A stretch of DNA of 64,000 nucleotides. Origin: Actinomyces sp. oral taxon 170 str. F0386. Its GTDB lineage: Bacteria > Actinomycetota > Actinomycetes > Actinomycetales > Actinomycetaceae. The DNA is taken from positions 102,973-166,972 of the forward strand of contig NZ_GL882573.1 of assembly GCF_000195595.1 (NCBI RefSeq), read 5' to 3'. A program made the translations under genes and the position numbers. Below the pieces are notes generated by a model. It was given only the letters and a program-made list of their open reading frames with translations. It made no database searches and was not told the origin of the DNA. Of the stretch, positions 6,659 to 14,460 are shown one piece after another. The stretch's first letter is position 1, and each line of letters starts with the position of its first letter.

Positions 6659-9517
6659 CTACCGACGGCGCCCGGTCCCCCTCGTGGCGGGCGCGTTCCA
6701 CGGATCCTCCGGCCAGGCGTGCTTGGGGTAGCGGCCCCGCATCTCGGCACGCACCTGCGGGTAGCCCTGCTCCCAGAAGGAGGCCAGGTCGTCCGTGACC
6801 GCCACCGGCCGGCGCGCCGGTGAGAGCAGATGCAGCAGCACCGCCACCCGGCCCTCAACAATTCGTGGCGTGGCCGCCCACCCGAAGCACTCCTGGACCC
6901 GCACCGCCAGCACCGGCCGACCCGCCCGCCCGGCGTCGGCCGAGACCGCTGAGCCCGGAGCCCCGGCCGTGCCGCCGACCATCGCGGTGTAGTCCACCGG
7001 CACCTGTGAGCCGGAGGGAACCTCAAGGCGCTCGGGCACCAGCTCGTCCAGGCGCGCCGCTTGCGGCCACGGCAGCAGCGCCCGCAGCGCCTGGGCCACG
7101 TCCAGCCGCTCCAGGCTGAAACGCCGGCTCCCCGAGCCCGACGACGCCGACCCACCTGACCCACCTGGGCCGCCGGACTGCCCGGCCAGACTCGTCACCG
7201 CCGGTGCCAGCCACTCCTCGGCCCGCTCTGCCAGGGCCGCATCGCTCATATCCGGCCAGGGCTCGCCCAGGTGCTCATGCAGTAGGGCCAGGCGGGCGCG
7301 CAGGCCGAGCGCCTCCCCATCCCACGGCAGCACCGCCAGGCCGGCATCGGCACCCTCAGCGCGCACCCGTGCGACGACGGCGCCCGCCACCTCCGTCGGA
7401 CCCGGCGGCGGTCCCGGGGAGGTGGTGAGCGTGATGGCCCCCAAACGGCGCCGGCGCTCAGTGCGCAGCCGCCCACCCTCCCAGACGGTGCGCTCCTCCT
7501 CGGCCAGCCAGGCCCCGGCCAGCTCCAGGGCCATCTGCTCATCGAGGGGCGCCGCGGCCCGGACGAGCGCGTCCCCGCGCCCGCTGGTCAGGTCCACACC
7601 GGCCACCGCCAGCCACTCGGACTCCGCCAGCGCCGAGCCCGCCGACAGGCGCAGCCCGGTCCCGGCGACGCTCGCGTAGTGCGCCTCCTTGCCCGCCTGG
7701 GGAGCCGGTCCCCGACGTCGCGCGATCCACTGCGGCTGCGCCGTTCCGGCCACCAACGCGACCGCCGACTCCAGGTCGCCCGACTGGGCAGCGTCACTGA
7801 CCCCGGACCTGGGAGACCCTCCGCTGACACCGTCGGGCCGGCCCGTTGCCGGCAACCCTGACACCCCCATCGCACCCGGCACCTGAGGGCCGGCGTTCAT
7901 GGAGGCCGGATCCTCGGGGTGCTCCGACTGCTCGGAGACGGCGCGCCGGCAGGCCTGCTCCAGCCGGCGCGCCTCCGCCTTCCACGCCCCCGACCCGGCC
8001 CCGCCGCCCCGGACCTGTCGGGCCAGGGCCGTCAGGTCCCCGCCGGGTGCTCGCAGGTCGGCGGTCAGCAGCGCCGTCGCTCTGGCCGCCCGTCGCGCCC
8101 CCAGGACCGGTGCTGTCACCACCAGAGCCCGGGCCTCGCGCACGCCCGCCGGCAGCCCGGCCACCGCCCGGCCCAGAGGCGTCACGCCATTGCTTCCGGC
8201 CAGCCCCAGGCGCTCCAGCGTCTCCCGAGCGGCCGCCATCGCCGCTGCCGGCGGCTCATCCACCCAGGCCAGCCCCGCGCCGTCGGGCACACCCCACACG
8301 GCCAATTCCAGGGCCGCACCGGTGAGGTCGGCCGAGAGGATCTCCGGGGTCGGAGCCAGCGGTGAGCGTGCCCAGTCCGTCGGCGAGCAGCAGCGATAGA
8401 CGACGCCGGGACCCTCGCGCCCCGCACGCCCGGCCCGCTGCACCCCGGCCGCCCGCGAGACCCCCACCGTCACCAGGCCACTCATGGAGCGGGCCACGTC
8501 CAGGCGCGGCTCGCGCGCCAGCGTGGAGTCCACCACCACCCGTACCCCGGGGACCGTCAACGAGGACTCGGCCACGTTCGTGGCCACCACGACGCGCCGC
8601 CGCCCCGCCGGGCTCGGGGACAGGGCCTCGTCCTGGGCGTTCGCGGGCAGACGGCCGTGCAGCGGAAGGATGTCCACGTTCCCGGGCGCGCTGGCGCGCA
8701 GGCGGGAGACGACGTCGTCGACCTCGCGGGCCCCGGGCAGGAAGACCAGGACGTCTCCGGAGTGCTCGGCCAGGGCCCGCTCCACGGTGGCGGCGACGTG
8801 AGCGAGGAACTCCCGCAGCACCCCGCGCGGCCCCAGGCGACCGGTGCGCCCCGGCGGTGCCCACACCTCTTCCAGGGGGTGAAGTCGGCCGGGTACCTCC
8901 ACCAGCGGGGCGGCGCCGCCCGACGAGCCGCCCAGGATGCGGCGCAGGCGGTCGGCGTCGAGCGTGGCGGACATGGCCACGAGGGTGAGGTCCTCGCGCA
9001 GAGCGGCGCGCGCGTCCGCCAGGAGGGTCAGGAGCAGGTCGCTCTCCAAGGAGCGCTCGTGGACCTCGTCGAGGATGACGGCGTCGACGCCGCTCAGCTC
9101 CGGGTCCCGCTGGAGGCGGCGCAGGAGGAGCCCGGCGGTGACGACCTCGATCCGCGTGTCCGGGCCGGCGCGCCGCTCCCCGCGCACCGCGTATCCGACG
9201 GTGCCGCCGACCTCCTCTCCCAGGAGGTCGGCTAGGCGGTGGGCGGCCGCGCGGGCGGCGATGCGCCGCGGCTGGGTGACGACGACGCGGCCTGGTCCGC
9301 GCTCCGGGGCGCCGGCCAGGACGTCGGCCAGGAGTGGTGGGACGAGCGTCGTCTTACCGGTGCCGGGCGGGGCGGTGAGGACCAGGCAGGGGCCGGCGTC
9401 GTCGGAACCGGATGGGGCAGGGGAAAGGCGCTCGCGCAGCTCGGGCAGCACCTCGACCACCGGTAGGTCCGGGGGAGAGGTGAGCAGGGCCCTGATGGGG
9501 ACGGTCGGTCGAGCCAT
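6659..9517 (-). CDS. hrpB: ATP-dependent helicase HrpB
   Basis: 952 residues, a DEAH-family SF2 RNA-helicase homologue, longer than the ~810 of E. coli HrpB. Seen directly: Walker A APPGTGKTT (49-57), DEVH (150-153), SATLD (motif III) and QRAGRAGREG (motif VI, near 362). The C-terminus ends in the HrpB-type YPKHAWPEDPWNAPAT. The extra length includes a low-complexity Pro/Gly/Ser insert near residues 520-580. The frame stays open far upstream, but homology begins only after the ATG at 9517, so I start there. A 58-bp palindrome abuts the start codon. The cellular role of HrpB is not well defined. Confidence 0.92.
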   Translation of the reverse strand: MARPTVPIRALLTSPPDLPVVEVLPELRERLSPAPSGSDDAGPCLVLTAPPGTGKTTLVPPLLADVLAGAPERGPGRVVVTQPRRIAARAAAHRLADLLGEEVGGTVGYAVRGERRAGPDTRIEVVTAGLLLRRLQRDPELSGVDAVILDEVHERSLESDLLLTLLADARAALREDLTLVAMSATLDADRLRRILGGSSGGAAPLVEVPGRLHPLEEVWAPPGRTGRLGPRGVLREFLAHVAATVERALAEHSGDVLVFLPGAREVDDVVSRLRASAPGNVDILPLHGRLPANAQDEALSPSPAGRRRVVVATNVAESSLTVPGVRVVVDSTLAREPRLDVARSMSGLVTVGVSRAAGVQRAGRAGREGPGVVYRCCSPTDWARSPLAPTPEILSADLTGAALELAVWGVPDGAGLAWVDEPPAAAMAAARETLERLGLAGSNGVTPLGRAVAGLPAGVREARALVVTAPVLGARRAARATALLTADLRAPGGDLTALARQVRGGGAGSGAWKAEARRLEQACRRAVSEQSEHPEDPASMNAGPQVPGAMGVSGLPATGRPDGVSGGSPRSGVSDAAQSGDLESAVALVAGTAQPQWIARRRGPAPQAGKEAHYASVAGTGLRLSAGSALAESEWLAVAGVDLTSGRGDALVRAAAPLDEQMALELAGAWLAEEERTVWEGGRLRTERRRRLGAITLTTSPGPPPGPTEVAGAVVARVRAEGADAGLAVLPWDGEALGLRARLALLHEHLGEPWPDMSDAALAERAEEWLAPAVTSLAGQSGGPGGSGGSASSGSGSRRFSLERLDVAQALRALLPWPQAARLDELVPERLEVPSGSQVPVDYTAMVGGTAGAPGSAVSADAGRAGRPVLAVRVQECFGWAATPRIVEGRVAVLLHLLSPARRPVAVTDDLASFWEQGYPQVRAEMRGRYPKHAWPEDPWNAPATRGTGRRR

Positions 9518-9575
9518 ACCGACATTCTCTTCATAGGTTGCGCGGAGCCGCGTCATCTGTGAGGAAAATGCCGGT
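9518..9575. repeat. 58-bp palindromic repeat, copy 1
   Basis: A degenerate inverted repeat with outer arms starting ACCGACATTCTCTTCAT and ending GAGGAAAATGCCGGT around a central CGCGG-AG-CCGCG. It is the same length as, and roughly 80-85 percent identical to, the repeat at 10625-10682, in the same orientation. It directly abuts the hrpB start codon, so it forms the hrpB upstream or leader region. Confidence 0.8.
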
Positions 9576-9621
9576 GAGTGTGGGGCGGGCATCAACGGCC
9601 TGGATGTTTCGAGTGAAGCAC

Positions 9622-9665
9622 GCTTGACACGATGAGTTCTGTCAAGCACACTAGACATGTCAAGC
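9622..9665. promoter_or_regulatory. Repeated TGTCAAGC operator-like sites
   Basis: GCTTGACA (9622-9629) is the exact reverse complement of TGTCAAGC at 9640-9647, and TGTCAAGC recurs at 9658-9665. The first arm contains a perfect TTGACA -35 element. The dyad plus third half-site upstream of the small XRE operon suggests autoregulation by its repressor. Confidence 0.5.
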
Positions 9666-9715
9666 AAACATGACACCCACTCTTGGGGTGAGTGGGTATT
9701 CAAGGGATGATCGCC

Positions 9716-9844
9716 ATGCTCTCCGCCGGACCACTTCTGCTGGTCGTGCACCTCATGGGCACCGCCATGATCGGCGTCTCCGTCGTCGGTGTCGCGTGGC
9801 TGTCCCCGCGACTGCGTGCCGCCCGGAACTCGGCTGCGGCATGA
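9716..9844 (+). CDS. Small membrane protein (42 aa)
   Basis: An unlisted-size gene of 42 codons starting ATG CTC TCC at 9716, with AAGGGATG about eight bases upstream serving as ribosome site; an in-frame ATG at 9707 overlaps that site. One hydrophobic segment covers roughly residues 5-30 and is followed by a basic Arg-rich end, the layout of a single-span protein with its C-terminus inside. It precedes the XRE regulator gene by about 36 bases and is probably the first gene of that operon. I do not recognise a family. Confidence 0.5.
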   Translation: MLSAGPLLLVVHLMGTAMIGVSVVGVAWLSPRLRAARNSAAA

Positions 9845-9880
9845 GCCGGTTGTCACGCCGCGCCCCGGGCGGTGAGGGCT

Positions 9881-10069
9881 ATGGATAACGACGTGCGCAG
9901 CCTGCGCGAGGCCCGCGGTCTCACCCAGGCCCAGCTCGGAGCCGCCCTGGGCGTCTCCAGGCAGAGCATCAACTCCATCGAGAAGGGCAAGTACGACCCC
10001 TCCCTTCCCCTGGCCATCGCTATCGCCCGCTACTTCGAGACCGCCGTTGAGGAGATCTTTCATGTCTGA
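9881..10069 (+). CDS. XRE-family transcriptional regulator (YgzD-like)
   Basis: 62 residues, nearly all of it one helix-turn-helix: LREARGLTQAQLGAALGVSRQSINSIEKGKYDPSLPLAIAIARYF, the classic compact Cro/CI-like regulator that is usually coupled to a membrane protein gene. The ATG at 9881 is preferred over the GTG at 9872 because homology starts at MDNDVRSLREARG and GGTGAGGG lies just upstream. It overlaps the next gene by eight bases, so the two are translationally linked. The TGTCAAGC sites upstream of the operon are its likely target. Confidence 0.9.
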   Translation: MDNDVRSLREARGLTQAQLGAALGVSRQSINSIEKGKYDPSLPLAIAIARYFETAVEEIFHV

Positions 10070-10562
10070 GTCAGATCCCACGCCCGCCCCTTCCTCCGCT
10101 CCAGCCGCAGGCTCGTCCTCCTCCAGTTCGACGCCAAGTGCTCCGAAGAGCCTGAAGACCATCAAACCGCGGCCACCCGTCGGGCGCATGGCGTACGTCG
10201 TCCTCGTCGTGATCCTTCTGTGGGTGGCGGCGTTGACGATTCCGATGCCCAACGGCTTTCTCTATGGTGGTGCCAGTGGGGCGTCAGCCATGATGCTCGT
10301 GTACGTCGCCTTGTTCATCGCGAAGAGACGCGGATACGACACCTTCGTCGTTCGTGAGCTCGAGAAGCGGGAGGACGAGCGGGACAGGGCCGCCTTGCAG
10401 CGGGCCTGGGCCCTCGCTGGCGTCGTCGGGTTCTTCGGCAATGTTGTCGTTGGCGCCGTGGGCGCCTTCGGGGGACCGACGACGCCGGCCATTGCCATCA
10501 TCCTGTGGCTTCAGCTGATCAGCCTCATCGGAGGCAACATCTACTTCAACCGCACGATGTAG
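10062..10562 (+). CDS. Membrane protein co-transcribed with XRE regulator
   Basis: 166 residues from an ATG at 10062 with GAGGAG seven bases upstream. After a ~45-residue Ser/Pro-rich N-terminus there are four hydrophobic segments in two pairs, around residues 48-64, 70-88, 116-135 and 140-158, split by the highly charged VRELEKREDERDRAALQRA. The start lies inside the XRE gene. Regulator/membrane-protein pairs of this kind are widespread in Gram-positive bacteria, and the membrane partner may act as sensor or target. The specific function is unknown. Confidence 0.75.
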   Translation: MSESDPTPAPSSAPAAGSSSSSSTPSAPKSLKTIKPRPPVGRMAYVVLVVILLWVAALTIPMPNGFLYGGASGASAMMLVYVALFIAKRRGYDTFVVRELEKREDERDRAALQRAWALAGVVGFFGNVVVGAVGAFGGPTTPAIAIILWLQLISLIGGNIYFNRTM

Positions 10563-10624
10563 GTCGCGGAGGTGCAGTCGCACCTGTCTGCCGTGGCTGC
10601 GACTGCTCAAGGGCGGCAATCCGC

Positions 10625-10682
10625 ACCGACATCTTCTTCATAAGTGACGCGGAGCCGCGTCATCAATGAAGAAGATGTCGGT
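10625..10682. repeat. 58-bp palindromic repeat, copy 2
   Basis: Near-perfect palindrome: 17-bp outer arms (ACCGACATCTTCTTCAT at 10625-10641 and its complement at 10666-10682) and 7-bp inner arms GACGCGG/CCGCGTC at 10646-10661. It follows the XRE/membrane-protein operon and could serve as its terminator. It is a second copy, in direct orientation, of the repeat at 9518-9575. Confidence 0.9.
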
Positions 10683-10814
10683 GAGCGGCGAAGGGGCTCC
10701 GACCGGCCGCGCGTCCCAGCGTCGTCCCGTAGACTTCGCTCCACCCTGACCGGAGCCCCGCTCCGGTCATCGTCCCCGCCCTACGCCCGCCCCGGGCACA
10801 CCCGAGGAGAACCC

Positions 10815-11648
10815 ATGGCTCAGCAGCCCGCCTCACCAGGAACCTGGGATGAGGACCCCGACGGCGCCTCCATTCTCCTGGCCACGGGTCGCGCCCGCCA
10901 CGACCTCCTCGTCATCGCCGAACCGGCCTTCCTGCGCGACCTCGACCAGGCCTGGGGGCGGCCTGCCGCCCGCGTGCGCCTGTCGCTCCTGCCCGGCGTC
11001 CAGGCTCCGGGCGCTCCCGGTCAGGAGGACGCCCTGCTGTCCTACGAGCGAGGCGGTCTCGGTGTCCTCGTCGCTCGCGGCCGCACCAGCCTGTACGAGG
11101 GAGAGTCCGCCCGCAGCACGACGGCGCTGGCCCGGATCGCCAGCGGCACCCGGCTGCGCGCGGCTCTGCTCGTCACGCGCGCCACCCCGCTGCGCGGCTC
11201 CGGTGACGAGGCCGGCGGCCGGTCCGGCGATGCGGCGCCCGGCCAGGTGCGTGTCGTCGCCGACCACCTCAACCTCTCCGGAGGCCCCCTCTTCCCGGCC
11301 ACCGGCATGGTCTCGGCCGGCTGGGACGCGAACCTCACCGAGCGCCTGGGGCGCCTGCGGGGGGTCAGCGGCAGCGCCGTCGTCGCCCTCGTTCCCGGAC
11401 CGTTGCGCCCGAGCCCCGCGGAGGCGCGCGTTCTGGTCTCCCTGGGGGCCGATGCCGCCGTCACCGACTCCGTCGCCGAGGCCATGGCGCTGGCCTCGAG
11501 GGGGGTAACCGTCTCCGCCCTGACCTACCTGGACGCTCCGGCGGCCGGCGGCAACCTCGGTCAGGCACAGCTCGCCTTGCGCCAGGCGTCCGGCGTCGCC
11601 CTGGCCGCGGTCGAGGAGGTCCTCAGAAGCCTGCAAGCCGGCGCCTGA
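10815..11648 (+). CDS. Purine-nucleoside phosphorylase-like protein, degenerate
   Basis: 277 residues from an ATG at 10815 with GAGGAG upstream. The trimeric PNP fold is recognisable from GLGVLVARGRTSLYEGES, VVADHLNLSGGPLF and the segment GPLRPSPAEARVLVSLGADAAVTDSVAEA. Several active-site positions of the family differ. The His before Tyr-Glu-Gly is Ser, the Met-Ser-Thr of the phosphate/purine pocket reads Thr-Asp-Ser, and the Asn after strand ten reads Tyr. I therefore call it PNP-like; it may no longer be a phosphorylase. It may be co-transcribed with the amidotransferase gene 67 bases downstream, though that gene also has its own -10 box. Confidence 0.65.
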   Translation: MAQQPASPGTWDEDPDGASILLATGRARHDLLVIAEPAFLRDLDQAWGRPAARVRLSLLPGVQAPGAPGQEDALLSYERGGLGVLVARGRTSLYEGESARSTTALARIASGTRLRAALLVTRATPLRGSGDEAGGRSGDAAPGQVRVVADHLNLSGGPLFPATGMVSAGWDANLTERLGRLRGVSGSAVVALVPGPLRPSPAEARVLVSLGADAAVTDSVAEAMALASRGVTVSALTYLDAPAAGGNLGQAQLALRQASGVALAAVEEVLRSLQAGA

Positions 11649-11703
11649 ACGTGATTCTGAGAACGGCGTGAGAAACAATGCTGCCCCGCCTGTCGGCCCC
11701 CGC

Positions 11704-11709
11704 TAAGGT
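11704..11709 (+). promoter_or_regulatory. -10 box of a leaderless gene
   Basis: TAAGGT ends six bases before the GTG at 11716, with no Shine-Dalgarno between. Confidence 0.45.
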
Positions 11710-11715
11710 CATCCC

Positions 11716-12450
11716 GTGAAACCCTTCCTCTTCCTGGCCACCCGCAGCGACGACGAGCCCGCTGACGCCGAGTACGAGGCCTTCCTCAAGCGCACCGGCC
11801 TGGACGAGTCCACGCTTGTCCGACTGCGCCTGGAGTCCCAGTCCCTGCCGCAGATCGACCTGGACGACTGGTCCGGCATCCTCGTGGGTGGCTCCCCCTT
11901 CAACGCCTCCACCCCGCCGGAGAAGAAGTCTCCTACCCAGAACCGGGTCGAGAGCGAGCTCTCCGGCCTGCTCGATCGGGTCGTCGAGGCCGACTTCCCC
12001 TTCTTCGGCGCCTGCTACGGCGTCGGCACGCTCGCCTGCCACCAGGGCGCCGTCGTCGACACCACCTACGGCGAGGCCGTCACCGCCCCCGACGTCACTC
12101 TCACCGAGGCAGGCCTGGCCGACCCGATCTGCGCGGGCGTCCCGAGGGTCTTCCAGGCCTTCGTCGCCCACAAGGAGGCCGTCACCGAGCTGCCGCCCCA
12201 CGCCGTCGTCCTGGGGTCCGGCCAGGCCTGCCCCGTGCAGATGTTCCGCATCAAGAACAACCTCTACGCCACCCAGTTCCACCCCGAGCTCGACGGCGAC
12301 TACCTCGCCCACCGGCTCGGCTTCTACTCCGGCCACGGCTACTTCGCCGACGACGAGCTCGCCGAGCTCCAAGCCCGCGTGCGCCTCGACGACGTCTCCG
12401 ACTCCTGGAAGCTCCTGGCCAACTTCGTGACCGTCCACGCCCGCGACTGA
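11716..12450 (+). CDS. Class I glutamine amidotransferase
   Basis: 244 residues, a stand-alone class I (triad) glutamine amidotransferase like those annotated as GMP synthase-type amidotransferases. The nucleophile is Cys100 in FFGACYGVG and the His/Glu pair is His189/Glu191 in ATQFHPELD, so the triad is intact. GGSPFNAS at 58-65 forms the oxyanion strand. It presumably releases ammonia from glutamine for an unidentified acceptor. The GTG start is supported by a -10 box six bases upstream. A paralogue at 18.7-19.4 kb, sharing the same beginning MKPF, has lost Cys and His. Confidence 0.9.
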   Translation: MKPFLFLATRSDDEPADAEYEAFLKRTGLDESTLVRLRLESQSLPQIDLDDWSGILVGGSPFNASTPPEKKSPTQNRVESELSGLLDRVVEADFPFFGACYGVGTLACHQGAVVDTTYGEAVTAPDVTLTEAGLADPICAGVPRVFQAFVAHKEAVTELPPHAVVLGSGQACPVQMFRIKNNLYATQFHPELDGDYLAHRLGFYSGHGYFADDELAELQARVRLDDVSDSWKLLANFVTVHARD

Positions 12451-12501
12451 CGATCGCCGCGTCGTCGGCACATCCGCCCTCGGCTTGGGGAACGCACTGA
12501 A

Positions 12502-12567
12502 TGACCCTCAGCCCGTCCTGGCTGAGGGTCAGTCGCACTCCACGACCCCTCACCGTCGTTGGAGTGC
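12502..12567 (-). repeat. Two-hairpin repeat, copy A
   Basis: Two consecutive hairpins: TGACCCTCAGCC/GGCTGAGGGTCA (12502-12513, 12520-12531; perfect 12 bp, 6-base loop) and GCACTCCACGA/TCGTTGGAGTGC (12535-12545, 12556-12567). Read on the minus strand, it matches the element at 34283-34346 in both hairpins and in the second loop. Here it can also terminate the glutamine amidotransferase transcript. Confidence 0.75.
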
Positions 12568-12650
12568 GGCTGACTGTCCTGTAGTGCCGTCTCGCCATCG
12601 TGCAACCGGTCCCTGTCAAGCGGAGTGGTAGCCTCACTATGCCAAAAAGT

Positions 12651-12684
12651 CAAAGTACTTCGACGCTTCGACGAAAGGTTGCCG
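12651..12684 (+). promoter_or_regulatory. Leader of OYE gene with palindrome and ribosome site
   Basis: An AAGTACTT palindrome lies around 12651-12660, and a direct repeat of CTTCGACG runs just before the GAAAGG ribosome site of the Old Yellow Enzyme gene. The palindrome may be the operator of the ArsR repressor encoded downstream; this is inferred from position only. Confidence 0.3.
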
Positions 12685-13941
12685 ATGTCCACCACACGCT
12701 CCGTCCTCGCCGAGCCGCTCACCCTGCCCTGCGGGGTGACTGTGAAGAACCGCTTCTTCAAGGCGCCCATGCACGAGGCCCTGGGAACCCCTGACCTGGC
12801 TCCCTCGCAGAACATCGTGGATCTCTACGGGCGCTGGGCCGCCGGCGGTGCCGGGATCCTCGTGACCGGCAACGTCGCGGTCGACTCCCGTCACCTGGGG
12901 GAGCCGGGCAATATCGTCGTCGAGGACGAGACCCACCTGGAGATGCTGCGGCACTGGGCGCAAGCGGGAACCGCCCACGGCACCCAGCTGTGGATGCAGA
13001 TCAACCACCCTGGCAGGCAGTCGCCGCGCTCGGTCAACCGTCGCCCGGTCGCCCCCAGCGAGGTGCCGGATGATGGCGGCTACGGACAGTTCTTCGAGCC
13101 GCCCCGCGAGCTCAGCCGCGAGGAGATCGGTGACATCGTGCGCCGCTTCGTCACCACCGCCCGCGTCGCCAAGAAGGCGGGGTTCACCGGCGTTCAGATC
13201 CACGCCGCCCACGGCTACCTCGTCAGCCAGTTCCTCTCCCCGGTGGACAACCACCGCACCGACGAGTACGGCGGGTCTCTCGAGGGGCGTATGCGCTTCC
13301 TCGTCGAGGTCTACCAGGGCATGCGCGAGACCCTGGGGCCGGACTTCCCCATCTCCGTCAAGCTCAACTCCTCCGACGGCGAGCCCGGCGGCATGACCCA
13401 GGAGGACTCACTGCGGGTCGCGGCCCGCCTGTCCGAGCTCGGCGTGGACGTCCTCGAGGTCTCCGGCGGCACTTACCGCAAGCCGGTCTTCGAGGAGACC
13501 GACAGCAGCGCCGAGGACCACCGTCGCGGCGTCTACTTCGCCGACTACGCACGCCGCCTCAAAGAGCTCGTCTCCATGCCGGTGGCGCTCACCGGCGGCT
13601 TCCGCTCGGCGGCGGACATGGAGGAGGCCGTCGCCGAGGGGCTGACCGACCTCGTGGGGATCGGGCGGCCGCTGGCCCTCATCCCGGACCTACCGCAGCG
13701 CATTCTTCACGGCGCCGGCCGACGTCGGATCGACCTTCCCCACGTCTCCACGGGTGTCAAGGCACTCGATGAGGCGCTCGGCGGCGTCCTGGTCATCGGC
13801 TGGTACGAGATGCAGATGCGCCGCCTCGCCCGGGGCGGGTACGCCTCAGCCCACGGCAACGGGCTCGCGGCGCTGGCCTTCACGGTGCGCCGCCACGGGC
13901 TCGGTGCGCTCATGCCCCGCCGGGCGGCTCGGCGTGGCTGA
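12685..13941 (+). CDS. NADH:flavin oxidoreductase (Old Yellow Enzyme family)
   Basis: 418 residues. An FMN-dependent TIM-barrel ene-reductase: NRFFKAPMHEALG at the N-terminus, MQINHPGRQ, the substrate-binding His173/His176 pair in IHAAHGYLVSQFLSP, and GGFRSAADMEEAVAEG with VGIGRPL for FMN phosphate binding. The ATG at 12685 follows GAAAGG; the frame is open about 20 codons further upstream but without support. The extra ~60 residues at the C-terminus beyond the barrel are typical of the 2,4-dienoyl reductase-like branch lacking the FeS domain. It is followed after 41 bases by an ArsR-type regulator and probably forms an operon with it. Confidence 0.92.
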   Translation: MSTTRSVLAEPLTLPCGVTVKNRFFKAPMHEALGTPDLAPSQNIVDLYGRWAAGGAGILVTGNVAVDSRHLGEPGNIVVEDETHLEMLRHWAQAGTAHGTQLWMQINHPGRQSPRSVNRRPVAPSEVPDDGGYGQFFEPPRELSREEIGDIVRRFVTTARVAKKAGFTGVQIHAAHGYLVSQFLSPVDNHRTDEYGGSLEGRMRFLVEVYQGMRETLGPDFPISVKLNSSDGEPGGMTQEDSLRVAARLSELGVDVLEVSGGTYRKPVFEETDSSAEDHRRGVYFADYARRLKELVSMPVALTGGFRSAADMEEAVAEGLTDLVGIGRPLALIPDLPQRILHGAGRRRIDLPHVSTGVKALDEALGGVLVIGWYEMQMRRLARGGYASAHGNGLAALAFTVRRHGLGALMPRRAARRG

Positions 13942-13982
13942 CAGCGGCAAGGTGACAAGGGTGAGGATCCGGAGCTCGGCCC

Positions 13983-14330
13983 GTGACTGACCGGAGCGAG
14001 CAGCCGGACAGCCGGTGCGGCATCGACATCCTCAACGACTGCATCCCCATGTTCGAGGCGCTCAAGGACCCCACGCGCCAGCAGATCGTCGCCCACCTGC
14101 TGCAGCACGGCCCGCAGACGGTCGGAGAGATCGCACAGACCTCACCGTTGTCGCGCACCGCCGTCTCCCACCACGTCAAGTTGCTGGAGCAGGCGGGGCT
14201 GCTGTCGGTCACGAAGGCCGCGACCCGGCGCATCTGCCAGGTCCGCAGCCAGGAGGCCCTCGACATGCTCAGGGCACTTGTGGCGGCGCTGGAGTCCGAC
14301 CTCGGAGCGCATACCTGTGAGCGGGACTAA
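13983..14330 (+). CDS. ArsR-family transcriptional regulator
   Basis: 115 residues from a GTG with GGAG eight bases upstream. A winged helix-turn-helix covers about residues 22-100: MFEALKDPTRQQIVAHLLQHGPQTVGEIA, then the recognition region LSRTAVSHHVKLLEQAGLL. The canonical metal ligand ELCVCDL motif in helix 3 is absent. Four cysteines occur, at residues 12, 20, 85 and 112, so thiol or small-molecule sensing is possible but unproven. It probably controls the preceding Old Yellow Enzyme gene and perhaps the SDR gene after it. Confidence 0.88.
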   Translation: MTDRSEQPDSRCGIDILNDCIPMFEALKDPTRQQIVAHLLQHGPQTVGEIAQTSPLSRTAVSHHVKLLEQAGLLSVTKAATRRICQVRSQEALDMLRALVAALESDLGAHTCERD

Positions 14331-14460
14331 GAGCCGTCGGCACTATGTCCCCGTTCGCCCAGCGCAGGAGGGGGTGCGTGCGGTGCGGGCGGGGTGAATG
14401 CTGGAACCACGCAAGACCGATCAGCCGGTCGGCTCAGGCTCGTAGGAAAGGGCGCACAGG

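Noticed and set aside
9518..10252. Extension of HrpB upstream by 245 residues
   Set aside because: The extra part runs antisense through the XRE operon and has no helicase homology; family similarity begins at the ATG at 9517.
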